This document shows, one piece after another, positions 15,658 through 23,925 of a DNA stretch of 35,462 nt. Source of the DNA: Fulvivirga sp. (GTDB lineage: Bacteria; Bacteroidota; Bacteroidia; Cytophagales; Cyclobacteriaceae); contig JANQLQ010000081.1 in assembly GCA_028280565.1 (NCBI GenBank), positions 1 through 35,462 of the forward strand, given 5' to 3'. How positions within the stretch are numbered: position 1 is the stretch's first letter; the number at the start of each line of letters is the position of its first letter. Under the pieces are notes generated by a model. It searched no databases. It saw only the letters and a program-made list of their open reading frames with translations, and was not told the origin of the DNA. A program made the position numbers and the translations under genes.

Positions 15658-16891
15658 GGTTAAAAACGGCCACTACTTTACCTTTCAACAACTGGCCCCA
15701 ATACGGGGAATTTGCGGATTGCGAACGATTGGTTTCGGTATTCAACGTCCATTCCCGGTTAGGATCTAACAGCGTCAGCTCTGCCGGGTTACCTGCCTCA
15801 ATCACCGGTGGTGCAATGCCCAGCAGTTCCCTGGGTACTCTTGTAATTTTGTCCATCACATCTTCCATTTCTACTTTCCCAGAAAGCTCTACCAGGTTGT
15901 GAGCAACGGTCTGCAAACTAGTGATCCCAAATTCTGCCAAGTCAAACTCCAGTTTTTTACTTTCTTCGTCATACGGCCTATGGCCCGAGGTGATCACGTC
16001 TATGATGCCTTCTCTCAGACCCTTCACCAGGCTTGCATTATCTTTTTTAGACCTAAATGGCGGATTCACCTTCAAGTTAGTGTCAAAATCATCCAACGCT
16101 GTATCTTCAAAAGACACTTGGTAGGAAGTCATATCACAGGTGACGGCCAGCCCTTTCTTCTTGGCCGATTTGATCATATCTAGCGACCTACTCGTAGAAA
16201 TACCGGTAAGATGCAGGCGCCCCCCTGCATATTCGAGCAGTTCAAGGTTCCTGCGAACAATGATCTCCTCGGCTAAGTTCGGCATGCCCTTCATGCCCAA
16301 AAGGGTGCTCTCCGGGCCTTCGTTCATCACCCCGAAGCGGTTGAGGTGAATATCTTCCGGCCGATCGATCAGCAGCCCGTCAAACTTTTGAAGATACTGG
16401 AGCGCTTTCAAAAATACGTCGGCGTGCCAGAGCGGTTTATCTCCATCGGAAAAAGCCACCGCCCCCGCGGTATGCAAGTCGATCATTTCGGTGAGGTCCG
16501 TGCCCTGGGTGTCAACAGTTACCGCGGCTACAGGGTATACCTGTGCTATACTATGGGTATTCACAGACGTTAAATAGCTCACCTGGTTCTTACCCTGTGT
16601 TACCGGGGCATTATTGGGCATAAGCGCTACGCCGGTAAAGCCACCGGCCACAGCCGCCTCCACCCCTGACGCAAGGCTTTCCCTATGCTCAAACCCGGGA
16701 TCACCGAACAAGGCATTCATATCAAACCAGCCCGGGGTTAAGATACCTCCTTTTACACTGATCACTTTATCAGCATCAACGGCCTTGCCGATAGAAACTA
16801 TCTTTCCTTTATCCACAAGTACGTTCTGTTTCTTTCCATGGTACTTGGAGTTTTTATCTAGAATAGTAACTGCTTTAAGAAGGATTTTCAT
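15632..16891 (-). CDS. Dihydroorotase-like protein lacking metal ligands (probably non-catalytic)
   Basis: The protein has the amidohydrolase fold of type I dihydroorotases: GGILTPGWFDM, then GDPGFEHRESLASGVEAA and GGFTGVALMPNNAP. The residues that define the enzyme are replaced. The metal-binding HxHxR reads N59-A60-L61-F62-G63. The metal-binding His of 'HxED' appears as DRPED (R177). The second His pair reads LHLTGIST (G230 in place of His), and the catalytic Asp of 'DHAPH' reads TSGHRPYD (G303, with H304 kept). Non-catalytic dihydroorotase homologues (PyrC'/PyrX) that support aspartate transcarbamylase are known in other bacteria. Here the gene sits instead 14 bp after a BatA-like gene and before membrane and glycosyltransferase genes, so a structural envelope role is also possible. 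Annotation as active pyrC would mislead. Confidence 0.88.
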   Translation of the reverse strand: MKILLKAVTILDKNSKYHGKKQNVLVDKGKIVSIGKAVDADKVISVKGGILTPGWFDMNALFGDPGFEHRESLASGVEAAVAGGFTGVALMPNNAPVTQGKNQVSYLTSVNTHSIAQVYPVAAVTVDTQGTDLTEMIDLHTAGAVAFSDGDKPLWHADVFLKALQYLQKFDGLLIDRPEDIHLNRFGVMNEGPESTLLGMKGMPNLAEEIIVRRNLELLEYAGGRLHLTGISTSRSLDMIKSAKKKGLAVTCDMTSYQVSFEDTALDDFDTNLKVNPPFRSKKDNASLVKGLREGIIDVITSGHRPYDEESKKLEFDLAEFGITSLQTVAHNLVELSGKVEMEDVMDKITRVPRELLGIAPPVIEAGNPAELTLLDPNREWTLNTETNRSQSANSPYWGQLLKGKVVAVFNHGREYIDA

Positions 16892-16905
16892 AAATGTTTA
16901 TGAAA

Positions 16906-18900
16906 TTATGGTAAAAACCGTAGTAATAAAACCTCGGCCAAAAGAAATACCAACGCCAAAAGGATCGCATATTTCCATAAGGGGGTACCGATGTATTTGT
17001 TTTCAATAGCTCCTTCAAATTCTTCTGCCGAGTCGGTGTCGAAAATATCGATGTTTCCTCCAAAAACATCTTGCAGGTATTCTGTTGGTGGCTGCTCAAG
17101 GTTTGACTCTTCCGGTGAATAGTTAAAAGCCAGTGAAGTAAGATTGTCGCCCGCCAAAGTCACGTTATAAAACCCGGCAGAAAGCAAATATTTCGGCACC
17201 TCCACGAGCAAGTCGTTCCCTATGACACGCTGCGAGGGGATCAGCTCTTCCTCATCTCTTTCGAGCCGGGCCACCTCATCGCCTATGGCCCTGTCTACGG
17301 GCATACTGATGTATTCTTCATCAATAAAATAATACAGCCTGTTATCTGAACGTGAGCTCATTACGGCCATACGATACATTACAGGCACAAAAAGGGCATG
17401 GTTTTGAAATGTGCTGAAATCGAGATCAAAAGGCGCGCCTACCAGGTATATTTTCCCTCCACGGTCTATTTCGCTGAGATAGGGTACCCCGGACTGGCTG
17501 CGTAACAAAGCGGTCCTGTCACTGCCCCATGCGATCGTATTGGTCGCCAAAGGCATGGCTATGCCCGCATTGTTCTCTTCAAAGACGTTTTGAAAAAAAG
17601 GATTATCAAAATCCGGCGCTGCCAAAGCCACCCGCCTCGCTGTGTCCACCGCACTTACCCTACCCAATCCATTGACCTGCCGGTAAGAATTAACATCAGG
17701 ACGGTAAGTGGGTATGATCAGCAAATTCCCGAAGTTTTCCAGGTAGGCATTTAGTGGGGAGGTCAGCGAAACATCCAGGGATTGGATACCGTTGAGAACT
17801 ACCAAATCGGCCTTTTCGATAAGTCCATAGTCCAAATTTGCGATGTTGAAGCTTTGAAAGTTGAACAGGTTGGTATTGCCATACACGTTTTCAACGTGCG
17901 TCTTCCTATTCGTCCCTTTTATTTCTAAGATATTGATCTTCCTGCCCGCGTTGAGCGTAAAATAGAAATCATTGTCAAAGGTGACCGGGAATTCCTCGAA
18001 TACGATCCTACCCCGGTTGATCCCTTGAAGGTCAAAGGCCAGGTCAAAGGTGATCAGCGCCTGGTCGCCAGGCAGTATGGTGGCACTCCCCGTAGCCACC
18101 TCGGTTTCTTCCAGCAATACCTTCACGACCAGGTCACGGACTTCTTCCATTCCACCGTTTTCAATGATCACGTTGAGTTTCGGTTTCGTATCCCCGACCA
18201 GGAACGGGTTGTCCAAGTATACGGAATCAATGTAGACGTTATTTACGGAAGTAAAGTACAATGGGATCAAATTAACATTCCGGGCACTATCAAAACGGGG
18301 CATTTCATCTTCGAACATGGTTTGCTGGAAGTCACTGATCCAGTATATGTCGGCATTCACCCCTTCCGTTTCATTCATGATCCTGTTGAGTATCTCGCCC
18401 GACGTGCGGGATGAACCGCTGAATCTTAATTCGGTGAGGTAATCACTGGTTTCTACTTTACTTTTAAACGTGTTAGAAAAAGGTTCAAAGTCATTGGTGA
18501 TCACCTTGTATTCCGCATCTTCCGGGTAAATCTCCAGCAGCTTTTCTATGTACCGAGAAGCCTCGTTTAAAGCAGGAAGATCTTCATCTACTTCATTACT
18601 CATACTCCACGAATTGTCCAGGTAAATAATATTCCTGGAAGTTGATGTAAGATCCTCCTTGGAAGGAATAAACGGCTGTGCAAACGCCATGACCAAGAAG
18701 AAAACAAAAAGCAAACGGGAGGCTAATACGAGATAATGCTTGAGTTTCAGCTTAGAGCTACTGGCTTCTTTTACCTTTTTTAGAAAAAGCGTGTTGCTAA
18801 AGTAAATTTTCTTGGTCCTGCGAAAATTAAAAAGATGGATAATGACGGGGATCGCTAAGGCAAAAAGTCCAAAAAGAAAGCTGGGATACAAGAAGGTCAT
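16906..18900 (-). CDS. BatA-type membrane protein with von Willebrand A-like domain
   Basis: The N-terminal 80 residues form the 'aerotolerance regulator N-terminal' double membrane segment: FLYPSFLFGLFALAIPVIIHLFNF, then the basic RRTKKIYFSN and YLVLASRLLFVFFLVMAFAQPF. A von Willebrand A-like domain follows, with the metal-site sequence YLDNSWSMSN keeping the D-x-S-x-S pattern. A long periplasmic beta-rich part follows, then a single C-terminal membrane helix (YAILLALVFLLAEVLLLRFLP). The start is placed at the ATG at 18900; the TTG at 18909 overlaps a -7 box. Such proteins are common in Bacteroidetes, sometimes within Bat operons, but the role is unclear. It heads a six-gene minus-strand operon, and the next gene starts 14 bp after its stop. 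Confidence 0.9.
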   Translation of the reverse strand: MTFLYPSFLFGLFALAIPVIIHLFNFRRTKKIYFSNTLFLKKVKEASSSKLKLKHYLVLASRLLFVFFLVMAFAQPFIPSKEDLTSTSRNIIYLDNSWSMSNEVDEDLPALNEASRYIEKLLEIYPEDAEYKVITNDFEPFSNTFKSKVETSDYLTELRFSGSSRTSGEILNRIMNETEGVNADIYWISDFQQTMFEDEMPRFDSARNVNLIPLYFTSVNNVYIDSVYLDNPFLVGDTKPKLNVIIENGGMEEVRDLVVKVLLEETEVATGSATILPGDQALITFDLAFDLQGINRGRIVFEEFPVTFDNDFYFTLNAGRKINILEIKGTNRKTHVENVYGNTNLFNFQSFNIANLDYGLIEKADLVVLNGIQSLDVSLTSPLNAYLENFGNLLIIPTYRPDVNSYRQVNGLGRVSAVDTARRVALAAPDFDNPFFQNVFEENNAGIAMPLATNTIAWGSDRTALLRSQSGVPYLSEIDRGGKIYLVGAPFDLDFSTFQNHALFVPVMYRMAVMSSRSDNRLYYFIDEEYISMPVDRAIGDEVARLERDEEELIPSQRVIGNDLLVEVPKYLLSAGFYNVTLAGDNLTSLAFNYSPEESNLEQPPTEYLQDVFGGNIDIFDTDSAEEFEGAIENKYIGTPLWKYAILLALVFLLAEVLLLRFLP

Positions 18901-18906
18901 CGGCTG

Positions 18907-18934
18907 CAAAAGTAGAAAAATTAGGGGAATGACA
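18907..18934 (-). promoter_or_regulatory. Candidate promoter of the BatA-glycosyltransferase operon
   Basis: On the minus strand a CTTG is followed after 18 bases by TACTTTTG (18914-18907), matching the Bacteroidetes TTG-spacer-TAnnTTTG promoter. The -7 box ends 6 bases before the ATG at 18900, so the transcript would have almost no leader. Confidence 0.45.
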
Positions 18935-18987
18935 AGGGCTAGGGAAGTGACTTTACCTTGCCCAGGCTATTATAAGACCAAAAAGCT

Positions 18988-19536
18988 ATGACTACAAAAC
19001 ATCGAAACCACGCATCAATTACCAACCCCGGATCAATGGCGGATATTGCCTTCTTACTGCTCATCTTCTTTATGTTAACCACGACTATCGTAAACGACAA
19101 AGGCCTCACTTTGTTATTACCACCAAGTCGAAAGCAACCTATACAGAACCCTGTTCACGAACGTAACCTATTTAAAATCCTCTTGAACTCCCATGACAAG
19201 CTGCTGGTAGAAGACGAACCCTGGGATTCAGCAGAGGGGCTTCGGATAGAGATCAAAAAGTTCATTCTTAATTATGGTACAGCTGCCGGTCTCAGCGAAA
19301 ACCCGAAAAAAGCGGTTGTATCCATTAAAACGAACCGTGGCACCTCGCAACAAGCCTTTATCCAAGTGTTAGACGAGGCCAAAGCCGCCTACTACGAGAT
19401 CTACAGCGAAAAAGTGGGACTTAGCCCAAGTGAATATCGCGCATTAGAGGCGGGAGATCCCCGGTTTACAGCGGTTAGGCAAAGTATCCCGATGAACATA
19501 TCCATAGCCGAACCGAATTTGCAAAGCTGGGAGTAA
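18988..19536 (+). CDS. ExbD/TolR family energy-transduction protein
   Basis: ExbD/TolR proteins harness the proton gradient, with ExbB/TolQ, to energise TonB- or Tol-dependent outer-membrane processes. The 182-residue protein has a short cytoplasmic N-terminus and one membrane helix (MADIAFLLLIFFMLTTTIV). D19 sits at the conserved proton-carrying position, and a periplasmic domain follows with ISIKTNRGTSQQAFIQVLDE in the region of the family's common beta-alpha unit. No ExbB/TolQ or TonB partner is in the window, so it is an orphan or works with components encoded elsewhere. It is divergent from the BatA-like operon (87 bp between start codons) and lies 78 bp upstream of leuS on the same strand. 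Confidence 0.9.
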   Translation: MTTKHRNHASITNPGSMADIAFLLLIFFMLTTTIVNDKGLTLLLPPSRKQPIQNPVHERNLFKILLNSHDKLLVEDEPWDSAEGLRIEIKKFILNYGTAAGLSENPKKAVVSIKTNRGTSQQAFIQVLDEAKAAYYEIYSEKVGLSPSEYRALEAGDPRFTAVRQSIPMNISIAEPNLQSWE

Positions 19537-19578
19537 CATCTCGGGGGAAATAAGTGGACAGGTATTCAAATGATTCTC

Positions 19579-19586
19579 TAATTTTG
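19579..19586 (+). promoter_or_regulatory. Candidate -7 box for leuS
   Basis: TAATTTTG matches TAnnTTTG and lies 28 bases upstream of the ATG at 19615. No TTG was found at the usual upstream distance, so the promoter is only tentative, but it would allow leuS transcription independent of the exbD-like gene. Confidence 0.35.
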
Positions 19587-19614
19587 AGTTTTGTTGGATC
19601 ACTTAAAAATAGAA

Positions 19615-22542
19615 ATGGCTGAATACAATTTTCGTGAAGTAGAAAAAAAATGGCAAAAAGTGTGGGCAGATCAACACATCTACCGGGCTGACAATCAATC
19701 CGGCAAGCCCAAGTTCTACGCCTTGGATATGTTCCCTTACCCTTCGGGAGCAGGGCTGCATGTAGGGCATCCTTTGGGCTATATTGCCTCTGATATTGTA
19801 TCACGGTACAAAAGGCTAAAGGGCTTTAATGTGCTCCACCCTATTGGGTTCGATTCATTTGGATTGCCTGCGGAGCAATATGCCATACAAACAGGTCAGC
19901 ATCCAGCCATTACTACGGAACAAAATATAGCTCGATATAAGGAACAGCTTAAAAATATTGGCTTTTCATTCGATTGGGAAAGAGAAGTACAAACCCATAC
20001 ACCCGTGTACTACAGGTGGACCCAATGGATATTTATGCAGCTTTTCAATAGCTGGTACAACAAGGAAACCGATAAGGCCGAACCGGTAGAAAGCTTAGTA
20101 GCACTCTTCGAAGCCCAGGGCAACGAGACTGTACAAGCCGAATGCGATGATGACACGCCGCTTTTTTCAGCCGGGGAATGGAATAGCTGGAGCCCAGAAG
20201 AGCAACTAAAGGTACTTTTACATTACCGGCTCACTTTTCCTTCAGAAGCGGTGGTGAACTGGTGTACCGCATTAGGAACTGTTCTTGCCAATGACGAGGT
20301 GAAAGACGGTGTTTCCGAGCGTGGGGGCCATCCGGTGGAGCGCAAAAAAATGAAACAATGGATGATGCGCATCACGGCTTATGCCGACCGGCTCTTGAAA
20401 AACTTGCAGGACCTGGACTGGTCCGAGCCCATGAAAGATATGCAGACCAATTGGATCGGTAAATCGTTCGGTTGTGAATTACAATTTAAGGTGGATAAAA
20501 GTGACCGGGTATTGACCGCTTTCACCACCCGCCCCGATACCATTTACGGCGTCACTTTCATGGTGATAGCACCGGAACACGAGTGGATCGATGAGCTCAC
20601 TACCCCCGGGCAAGAGCCAGTGGTAAAAGAATACGTCAATGCCGCTGTTAATCGCTCCGAGCGTGAAAGACAAATGGATGTGAAATCCGTGACAGGAGTA
20701 TTTACCGGCTCCTACGCCATTAACCCATTTAACCAAGAGCCTATCCCCATTTGGGTGGCAGATTATGTTTTGGCAGGATACGGCACGGGCGTGGTCATGG
20801 CCGTGCCCTCATCCGACGATCGAGACTATCGATTCGCAAAGCATTTCGAGCTGCCTGTACGTTTGGTCATAGACGGGACGCAGGACATGGAAGATCCCAC
20901 TGAAAAGAAACATGGGATCATGATCAATTCTGGCATTTTGGATGGGATGGATTCAAAAAAGGCGGTACAAAAAGCGATCGAGCATGCTGAAAAGGAAGGC
21001 TTTGGTAAGGCCAAAGTCAACTTCAAAATGCGTGATGCCGTGTTTAGCCGCCAGCGCTATTGGGGCGAACCGGTACCTGCCTATTTTAAGGATGATCTCC
21101 CCTACCTCATCGAAGAAAAAGAGCTACCCTTGGAGCTGCCTGCCATAGATCAATACCGGCCTACGGAAACGGGAGAGCCTCCCCTGGGCCGTGCGAAAGA
21201 TTGGACCTACAAAGGATATCCCATAGAGCTGACGACTATGCCCGGCTGGGCAGCGTCTAGCTGGTATTTTCTCCGCTATATGGACCCTGGTAACGACCAG
21301 GCATTTGCCCAAAAAGAAGTGGTCGATTATTGGGGGCAGGTTGACCTTTACCTAGGCGGAACAGAACATGCCACGGGGCATTTGCTGTATTCCCGGTTTT
21401 GGAATATGTTCCTTTTTGATCGCGGGTGGATAGGGCACGAAGAGCCTTTCAAAAAGCTGATCAACCAAGGGATGATACAGGGCAGGTCAAATTTTGTGTA
21501 CAGGGTAGTAATGCAAGACAGTGCTGGGGAAGATAACAAAACCGTAAAGACGCCCGAGGTCTTTTTGTCAAAAGGCATCGTGGATCGCATCGAAAAATCT
21601 AACCTCACCCGGGCGGAAAAAGAGATTATCGAAAAGCTGGTAAACGAGCGATTGGGCGAGTTCAATGCTAAGAATGGGACGGATTGGACGATAAAAAGTA
21701 TAGACAGCGCAAAGATATCTCCCATGCATGTGGATGTGAGCTTGGTAAATAATGATGTATTGGACACAGAAGCTTTTAAGAACTGGAGACCGGAGTTGAA
21801 TGAGGCCATTATTATTCCCGAAGCTGATCAAACTTACTTGTGCGGGTATGAGATCGAAAAAATGTCCAAGTCAAAGTATAATGTTGTAAATCCTGATGAC
21901 ATAATCGATCGTTATGGAGCAGATACTTTGCGGCTTTACGAGATGTTCCTCGGCCCATTAGAGCAGTTCAAGCCTTGGAATACCAATGGCATAGACGGGG
22001 TTTTTAAGTTTTTACGTAAGCTTTGGCATCTTTTTCACAGTAATGAAGGCGAATTCATTGTGACGGACGACGCGCCAAGCCCTCAGGAATTAAAAATACT
22101 CCATAAAACCATCAAAAAAGCGCAGGAAGATATAGAAAACTACTCTTTCAATACCTCGGTGAGCGAATTTATGATCTGTGTAAACGAGCTCTCTGCCTTA
22201 AAATGCCATAAACGCGGAATATTACAGGACTTAGTGGTGATCATTTCACCTTATGCCCCTCATATTGCCGAAGAATTATGGCATAAACTCGGAAATACGG
22301 ACAGTATTACCCAAACTACCTTCCCGGAGTTCAACGCGAGCTTTTTGGTGGAAAGTGAACATGAATACCCCGTGTCTGTGAATGGTAAAATGCGAGCGAA
22401 AATGAGTTTCCCCTTGGATATGCCCAAAGATGATATCGAAAAACAAGTGCTAGCCTCGGAGGCTATCCAAAAGTGGCTGGACGGTAAATCTCCAAAAAAG
22501 GTGATCGTAGTACCGAAGAAAATTGTGAATGTCGTTGTGTAA
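19615..22542 (+). CDS. leuS: Leucyl-tRNA synthetase
   Basis: The enzyme charges tRNA(Leu) with leucine in the cytosol. The class I signature HIGH appears as HVGH in YPSGAGLHVGHPLGY (residues 49-52), and KMSKS appears intact (749-753). The editing (CP1) domain contains TTRPDTIYG and YGTGVVMAVPSSDDRD, the editing-pocket motifs. Anticodon-binding and C-terminal domains follow, ending VNGKMRAKMSFP and VPKKIVNVVV. At 975 residues it is about 100 longer than E. coli LeuRS. Extra segments occur around residues 140-210 (acidic, 'ETVQAECDDDTPLFSAGEWNSW') and just before KMSKS (about 625-745). The start at 19615 gives the typical N-terminus MAEYNFREVEKKWQKVW; an in-frame TTG upstream (19591) is less likely. 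Confidence 0.98.
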   Translation: MAEYNFREVEKKWQKVWADQHIYRADNQSGKPKFYALDMFPYPSGAGLHVGHPLGYIASDIVSRYKRLKGFNVLHPIGFDSFGLPAEQYAIQTGQHPAITTEQNIARYKEQLKNIGFSFDWEREVQTHTPVYYRWTQWIFMQLFNSWYNKETDKAEPVESLVALFEAQGNETVQAECDDDTPLFSAGEWNSWSPEEQLKVLLHYRLTFPSEAVVNWCTALGTVLANDEVKDGVSERGGHPVERKKMKQWMMRITAYADRLLKNLQDLDWSEPMKDMQTNWIGKSFGCELQFKVDKSDRVLTAFTTRPDTIYGVTFMVIAPEHEWIDELTTPGQEPVVKEYVNAAVNRSERERQMDVKSVTGVFTGSYAINPFNQEPIPIWVADYVLAGYGTGVVMAVPSSDDRDYRFAKHFELPVRLVIDGTQDMEDPTEKKHGIMINSGILDGMDSKKAVQKAIEHAEKEGFGKAKVNFKMRDAVFSRQRYWGEPVPAYFKDDLPYLIEEKELPLELPAIDQYRPTETGEPPLGRAKDWTYKGYPIELTTMPGWAASSWYFLRYMDPGNDQAFAQKEVVDYWGQVDLYLGGTEHATGHLLYSRFWNMFLFDRGWIGHEEPFKKLINQGMIQGRSNFVYRVVMQDSAGEDNKTVKTPEVFLSKGIVDRIEKSNLTRAEKEIIEKLVNERLGEFNAKNGTDWTIKSIDSAKISPMHVDVSLVNNDVLDTEAFKNWRPELNEAIIIPEADQTYLCGYEIEKMSKSKYNVVNPDDIIDRYGADTLRLYEMFLGPLEQFKPWNTNGIDGVFKFLRKLWHLFHSNEGEFIVTDDAPSPQELKILHKTIKKAQEDIENYSFNTSVSEFMICVNELSALKCHKRGILQDLVVIISPYAPHIAEELWHKLGNTDSITQTTFPEFNASFLVESEHEYPVSVNGKMRAKMSFPLDMPKDDIEKQVLASEAIQKWLDGKSPKKVIVVPKKIVNVVV

Positions 22543-22570
22543 AGCCCATGGAGTATTGGGTTAGGCACCA

Positions 22571-22921
22571 TTGAAAATCCAGGTGGCGTACGGAGGGGCG
22601 ACATCCAAGAACAGCGCGGCACATTTGAGGCCTGCCTATAGAGGCTGAATAACGCGTTATGCGAGGAAAGTGGGCTTGGTTATCGGTGCCTTTTTCTTTT
22701 GGACCAGCAAAAGAAAATGAAAACTGGACTCGATAACCATTTATCAGTTTGATGTTATCCAAGGCAGTTTTGGCGAGTAAGCTTGGTGACCCTTGGTGCA
22801 TTTGCGTCATAGTGGCTGGGCAAGCTTCGCCACCAAGGCACCAAAGCTCAAAGAATCACAAAGGAGTCTTCTTTACTAATTTTCCAAAAACAAACCTTTT
22901 CCTGTCAAATCCAATTTTCAA
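22571..22921. mobile_element. Family A MITE-like repeat, long copy A3
   Basis: The ends are TTGAAAATC (22571-22579) and AATTTTCAA (22913-22921), an 8-of-9 inverted match. The hairpin is TTTTCTTTTG (22692-22701), loop GACCAG, CAAAAGAAAA (22708-22717): both arms match A1 and A2, while the 6-nt loop changes in sequence but not in length. It carries roughly 100 bp of extra sequence (about 22735-22860) not found in A2, rich in CTTGG and CACCAAGG repeats. It starts 28 bp after the leuS stop. Confidence 0.65.
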
Positions 22922-22939
22922 GGGCGCCCCGGGTTCTGC

Positions 22940-23839
22940 CTAAACCTTGGCTTTGGAGATCACTACCACTCCCATAATCACTACTATGGTACCTAGGAGT
23001 TGTACAAGTGTCATGCGCTCGTCTAGGAAAATGTTGGCCAATACGATCGTGGATATGGGGCCTAAGCTACCTACAACTGAAAAATTAGCAGCCCCCATAT
23101 GCTTGATGGCTACGGAGACCAGGTAAGAGGGGATAACAGTGGTAAGCATAGCCATGGCCAAGCCGAGCCAATATACTTCTTGGGGGTAACCAAAAAGGTC
23201 AGTACGATCGAACAATACAAAATGAAGGAATACGCACAAGCTAGAGATGATCATGGCGTAAGAGGTAAATGCCACGGCACCAAATTTGGGGATAAGCCAA
23301 CCACTGCCCACGATATACCCGGCGTAGGTCAACGCGCTCAAAACGACTAAGCTCCCACCCAAAAGAACCGGCATGATATCCCCGCTCATTTCCAGCTCCT
23401 CATAAAATGTGACCAGGATACCGAAATAAGAAATACCAATGGCCCAAACCTGCAGCTTAGTGGGCCTCTTTTTCAAGAAAACCCAGGATAGTAATATGAC
23501 TAGGGTAGGATAAATGAAAAGGATAATTCTTTCCAGGCTCGCTTTAATGTATTCAAGGCCTAAAAAATCAAATAAACTGGCTAAATAGTACCCGATAAAA
23601 CCAAAGACCACGATCCACAAGTAATCTTTTTTTTGGATATCACGTGGGTAGGCAGGTCGTTTTACAATGGCCACGGCAAGGTATACGGGCAGGGCAAACA
23701 TCATTCTAAAAAGCAGGAGGGGTATCGCCTCCACCTGGTATTGATAAGCCATCTTGACCAGTACGGCCTTGGCCGAAAAAAAGACTACCCCTAAAATGGC
23801 AATGGGCAGTACGGCATAAATTGGTTTTTCACCCGTCAT
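22940..23839 (-). CDS. EamA-family (drug/metabolite transporter superfamily) permease
   Basis: The inner-membrane protein has about ten hydrophobic helices arranged as two EamA repeats. The first runs from AILGVVFFSAKAVLVKMAYQ to LLSWVFLKKRPT and the second from LLGGSLVVLSALTYAGYIV to the C-terminal VVIMGVVVISKAKV. Hallmarks are FSAKAVLVK in helix 1, SLERIILFIYPTLVILLSW and SLGPISTIVLANIFLDERMT, the family's typical 'P-x-x-x-x-L-x-x-x-x-L-x-E' in both halves. Substrate unknown; relatives export amino acids, metabolites or drugs. The start at 23839 (MTGEKPIYAVLPI) is preferred over the longer frame to 23920, since it puts helix 1 at the N-terminus and follows a -7-like box. Monocistronic, 86 bp after the first FtsX-type permease gene. 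Confidence 0.92.
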   Translation of the reverse strand: MTGEKPIYAVLPIAILGVVFFSAKAVLVKMAYQYQVEAIPLLLFRMMFALPVYLAVAIVKRPAYPRDIQKKDYLWIVVFGFIGYYLASLFDFLGLEYIKASLERIILFIYPTLVILLSWVFLKKRPTKLQVWAIGISYFGILVTFYEELEMSGDIMPVLLGGSLVVLSALTYAGYIVGSGWLIPKFGAVAFTSYAMIISSLCVFLHFVLFDRTDLFGYPQEVYWLGLAMAMLTTVIPSYLVSVAIKHMGAANFSVVGSLGPISTIVLANIFLDERMTLVQLLGTIVVIMGVVVISKAKV

Positions 23840-23848
23840 AATCGGGGA

Positions 23849-23856
23849 CAAAGGTA
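23849..23856 (-). promoter_or_regulatory. Candidate -7 box for the EamA transporter gene
   Basis: The minus strand reads TACCTTTG here, an exact match to TAnnTTTG, ending 9 bases before the ATG at 23839. No TTG is present at the common distance. The match supports the shorter start codon. Confidence 0.38.
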
Positions 23857-23925
23857 ATGGGAATGCGGTATTATTATTAATCCTGCTTTGTGCAAGTTTG
23901 GGCCTATAGGTAAAGTTCACTCCCT

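Noticed and set aside
15632-16891. Annotation as active dihydroorotase pyrC
   Set aside because: Metal ligands and catalytic Asp are missing.
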